This document shows positions 62,008 through 64,000 of a stretch of DNA of 64,000 bases, piece after piece (the first letter of the stretch is position 1; every line of letters begins with the position of its first letter). The stretch comes from Bin90 sp965214635 (GTDB lineage Bacteria; Chloroflexota; Dehalococcoidia; Lucifugimonadales; JADFKI01). The notes beneath the pieces were generated by a model. It was not told the DNA's origin. It ran no database searches and was given only the letters and a program-made list of their open reading frames with translations. Made by a program: the position numbers and the translations under genes. The stretch covers positions 2,108,001 through 2,172,000 of the forward strand of contig OZ243964.1 of assembly GCA_965214635.1 (NCBI GenBank), read 5' to 3'.

Positions 62008-62475
62008 AGCGGTTCACCAGTGTTGATGTTGCATAGTGTGTCCGCATCGAGACGCCCACAGCCGCTGCGGACTTGTTGCATACTGCGGGCAGGTTAAGCC
62101 GATGCTAATGGGCGGGGAGAAGATGCTTCAAGGGCTGTCGGGGTTAATAACCAATGGCGTGTCCCGCCTGACGCTTTCGGCTAGACGCAATAGGGCTTGA
62201 TAGATATACTCTAATTGTAGCAATTTTTGTCGATACTGGCTGACCAACCACAATCTGGATTTTTTGTCTTCTGATGACAGAAAACCTTCATTGCAGCAAT
62301 TTTTGTCGATACTGGCTGACCAACCACAATCTGGATTTTTTGTCTTCTGATGACAGAAAACCTTCATTGCAGCAATTTTTGCCGATACGGACAGACTGAC
62401 TCACAAACCGGGAATTTTGTCTTCATGGGGACAAAAAATTCCGTCTTAAATCTAGGATGAAATAAGGACAAAAAC
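62008..62475. other. 468-bp intergenic region with tandem repeats
   Basis: Shared control region of ligA and the cysteine synthase-like gene. Mainly occupied by the 76-bp tandem repeat described separately. No protein gene recognised. Confidence 0.55.
62221..62443 (+). repeat. 76-bp tandem repeat with hairpins (two full copies plus one degenerate)
   Basis: Two near-identical units begin at 62221 and 62297; a third, diverged copy begins at 62373. Each contains TTTTTTGTC ... GACAGAAAA as inverted arms; in the last copy these become GGAATTTTGTC (62411-62421) and GACAAAAAATTCC (62430-62442). Units meet at ATTGCAGCAAT. The period is not a multiple of 3, so it is not protein-coding. Confidence 0.85.
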
Positions 62476-63396
62476 TTGGCAGAGTCAAGAGAGTACAAAG
62501 ACCTCATTGCCCAATACCCACCGCTGTTGGCTATTGGCAACACGCCGATGGTGCGGCTCGCTGCGATGCCCGATATGGGCGATGCCGAAATCCGCATCAA
62601 GTGCGAACACCTGAATCCCGGCGGCAGCATCAAAGACAGGCCTGTGCTGCGTATGCTCGGTGAGGCGGTGCTGTCCGGCGAACTCACGCGCGACAAGTCC
62701 GTCATAGACGCCACATCCGGCAATGCGGGCATAGCCTACGCCATGATAGGCGCGGTGATGGGCTATGGCGTTACGCTCGTGATGCCAGAGAACGCCAGCG
62801 AAGAGCGCAAGAAACGCCTCGCCGCACACGGCGCAAACATCATCTTCACCGACCCGATGCTCGGCTATGACGAGGCGCTCTACGAGGTCAAGCGCCGCTA
62901 TGAGCAGCATCCGGACAGGTACTACTACTCCGACCAGTACAGCAACCCCAACAATCCGCAGGCGCACTACGACACCACCGCCGAAGAGATACTGCGGCAA
63001 GCGCCGAACATCACGCACTTCGTGGGCGGCGTGGGAACGGGCGGCACGATAAGCGGCGTCGGCAGGCGGCTGAAGGAGCACAACCCCGACATCAAGATTA
63101 TTAGCATCAACCCGCCGGAGTGGCCCGGCGTCGAGGGGCTGAAGCCGTTGGGCGAGGGGCACATCATCCCCGAAACATTCGACGATTCGGTGGTGGATGA
63201 GATGTTGGAAACCAATGTCGACGAAAGCTACGATATGTCGCGGCGATTGGCGGCGGTGGGCATGTTCGCCGGGCAGTCCTCGGGGGCGTATGTGCAGGGC
63301 GCATACGAAATAGCGCGGCGCTATCAAAACGGCGTCATCGTAACCATCTTCAACGACATCGGCGAACGCTATTTCAGCACCGGCATGTGGGGATGA
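62476..63396 (+). CDS. Cysteine synthase-family PLP enzyme
   Basis: A 306-residue fold-type II PLP enzyme. The Schiff-base Lys is in P-G-G-S-I-K-D-R, the substrate loop is T-S-G-N-A-G-I-A, and the phosphate site is G-T-G-G-T-I-S-G-V-G. C-terminal G-Q-S-S-G-A-Y closes the site. Fits O-acetylserine (or O-phosphoserine/cystathionine beta-synthase-like) sulfhydrylases; S-G-N-A-G replaces the usual S-G-N-T-G. Starts with TTG 62476, with AAGGA upstream. Confidence 0.9.
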   Translation: MAESREYKDLIAQYPPLLAIGNTPMVRLAAMPDMGDAEIRIKCEHLNPGGSIKDRPVLRMLGEAVLSGELTRDKSVIDATSGNAGIAYAMIGAVMGYGVTLVMPENASEERKKRLAAHGANIIFTDPMLGYDEALYEVKRRYEQHPDRYYYSDQYSNPNNPQAHYDTTAEEILRQAPNITHFVGGVGTGGTISGVGRRLKEHNPDIKIISINPPEWPGVEGLKPLGEGHIIPETFDDSVVDEMLETNVDESYDMSRRLAAVGMFAGQSSGAYVQGAYEIARRYQNGVIVTIFNDIGERYFSTGMWG

Positions 63397-63522
63397 GGCG
63401 AAGTAGGTTACGCCACAAGTTCTGCCCATCTTTGATATACGGCTAAAACAGAGGGTGAGTTTGTTAGCGCTTACCATGTCTGCCTATTTTGGCATAAATG
63501 AACGATATTACTAGTTTTAGGG

Positions 63523-63531
63523 TGCTATAAT
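63523..63531 (+). promoter_or_regulatory. Extended -10 promoter of the ABC transporter gene
   Basis: TGCTATAAT with the TATAAT at 63526-63531, 74 bp before the start codon. Lies in an AT-rich stretch. No clear -35 box. Confidence 0.55.
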
Positions 63532-63605
63532 CTAATATAAAACTATAATGGTAATTGAGATCTCAAGCCCGGTAGCGATTAGACTTCCCCCTATTGAGAC
63601 ACACT

Positions 63606-64000
63606 ATGCCTGCATCGAACACGCTATCTGACACGCAATCATCTCCGACGCAAAAGGGGCTGGGACGCCGCATCGTGGGGGCGTTCGCCCCGTACTGGCT
63701 CAAGGTCAGCGCAGTTGGGCTGCTCATTTTAATCACCGCGGGGCTGGGCGTGGTGAACCCGGTGCTGATTCGGGTGGTGTTTGACTCGGCGCTGTTCCCT
63801 GCGTCGGGCGTGCCGAACTTGGATCTGCTGTGGCTCGTTGTGGGCGTGATGGCGGCGATAACGCTGCTCACCGGCGGGCTTGGCATCGTGCAGACCTTCT
63901 ACACCAATCAGGTGGGGCAGCGCGTGATGCGCGACTTGCGCGACCGCCTGTACGAACACCTGCAAACCCTGTCCATCAGCTTCTTCACCGACACGCGCAC
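63606..64000 (+). CDS. ABC exporter, membrane domain (MsbA/multidrug type), 3'-truncated
   Basis: Starts at ATG 63606 and stays open to the window edge (about 131 residues seen). A membrane segment near residues 33-55 and another near 77-98 are followed by the typical R-V-M-R-D-L-R-D-R-L-Y-E-H-L-Q-T-L coupling region and S-I-S-F-F. Expected to continue into an ATPase domain outside the window. Substrate cannot be told. Confidence 0.9.
   Translation, partial: MPASNTLSDTQSSPTQKGLGRRIVGAFAPYWLKVSAVGLLILITAGLGVVNPVLIRVVFDSALFPASGVPNLDLLWLVVGVMAAITLLTGGLGIVQTFYTNQVGQRVMRDLRDRLYEHLQTLSISFFTDTR

Noticed and set aside
62221..62443. CRISPR array
   Set aside because: Units are directly adjacent 76-bp tandem copies without distinct spacers, and there are no cas genes.

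Overview
The window looks like chromosomal DNA from a member of the phylum Chloroflexota, probably from the SAR202/Dehalococcoidia side. The evidence is high GC (roughly 60% by eye), a DUF2298 'YYY' membrane protein typical of Chloroflexota and Archaea, two F420-type luciferase-like oxidoreductases, beta-propeller NHL/SMP-30 proteins beside MaoC-type hydratases and short-chain dehydrogenases, a DsbA-VKOR pair and a dnaB-dnaD-dnaC-like primosome operon. This placement is inference from gene content; no 16S gene is present.

Layout. 1-7.5 kb: a cut-off M42/M20-type peptidase, a GT-C-like membrane protein, a TPR protein and the DUF2298 protein. 7.6-11.3 kb: VanZ-like and NHL proteins on the minus strand, then an Ldh-family and an SDR dehydrogenase. 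11.3-11.6 kb: tRNA-Gln(CTG) and tRNA-Glu(CTC). 11.6-20.9 kb: DNA replication and housekeeping (HIT, tandem DnaC-like ATPase, DnaD, DnaB, L9, HemW, YchF, DUF1232, HolA). 21-30 kb: envelope proteins (M28 lipoprotein, FtsH, Thr/Pro-repeat surface protein, HtrA lipoprotein) and a class V aminotransferase. 30-37 kb: cofactor and one-carbon genes (MenG/UbiE, Nnr, LLM, AcpS, MetF, divergent FolD-QueA). 37-39.4 kb: an FAH-type hydratase and a DsbA-VKOR operon. 39.6-48.4 kb: rpoB-rpoC. 48.7-51.7 kb: moaC, rnhA, moaA, rdgB. 51.7-53.9 kb: an AT-richer island with a decayed IS982-type element, a toxin remnant and an intact HTH/ImmA antitoxin. 53.9-59.6 kb: a catabolic-looking group (SMP-30, NHL, LLM, two MaoC, SDR). 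59.6-64 kb: an enlarged LigA, a 76-bp tandem repeat, a cysteine synthase-like enzyme and the start of an ABC exporter.

The strongest unusual signal is at 38203-38910. The DsbA-like reading frame contains one in-frame TGA at the position of the first active-site cysteine (U-V-H-C instead of C-x-x-C). A stem-loop follows at a distance suited to a bacterial SECIS element, and a VKOR gene overlaps the end. I read this as a candidate selenocysteine-containing thiol oxidase coupled to its membrane re-oxidant. Other points of note are a LigA with a duplicated helix-hairpin-helix module, a DnaC-like loader with two fused AAA+ domains, and an IS-associated deletion that removed most of a toxin gene but left its antitoxin.
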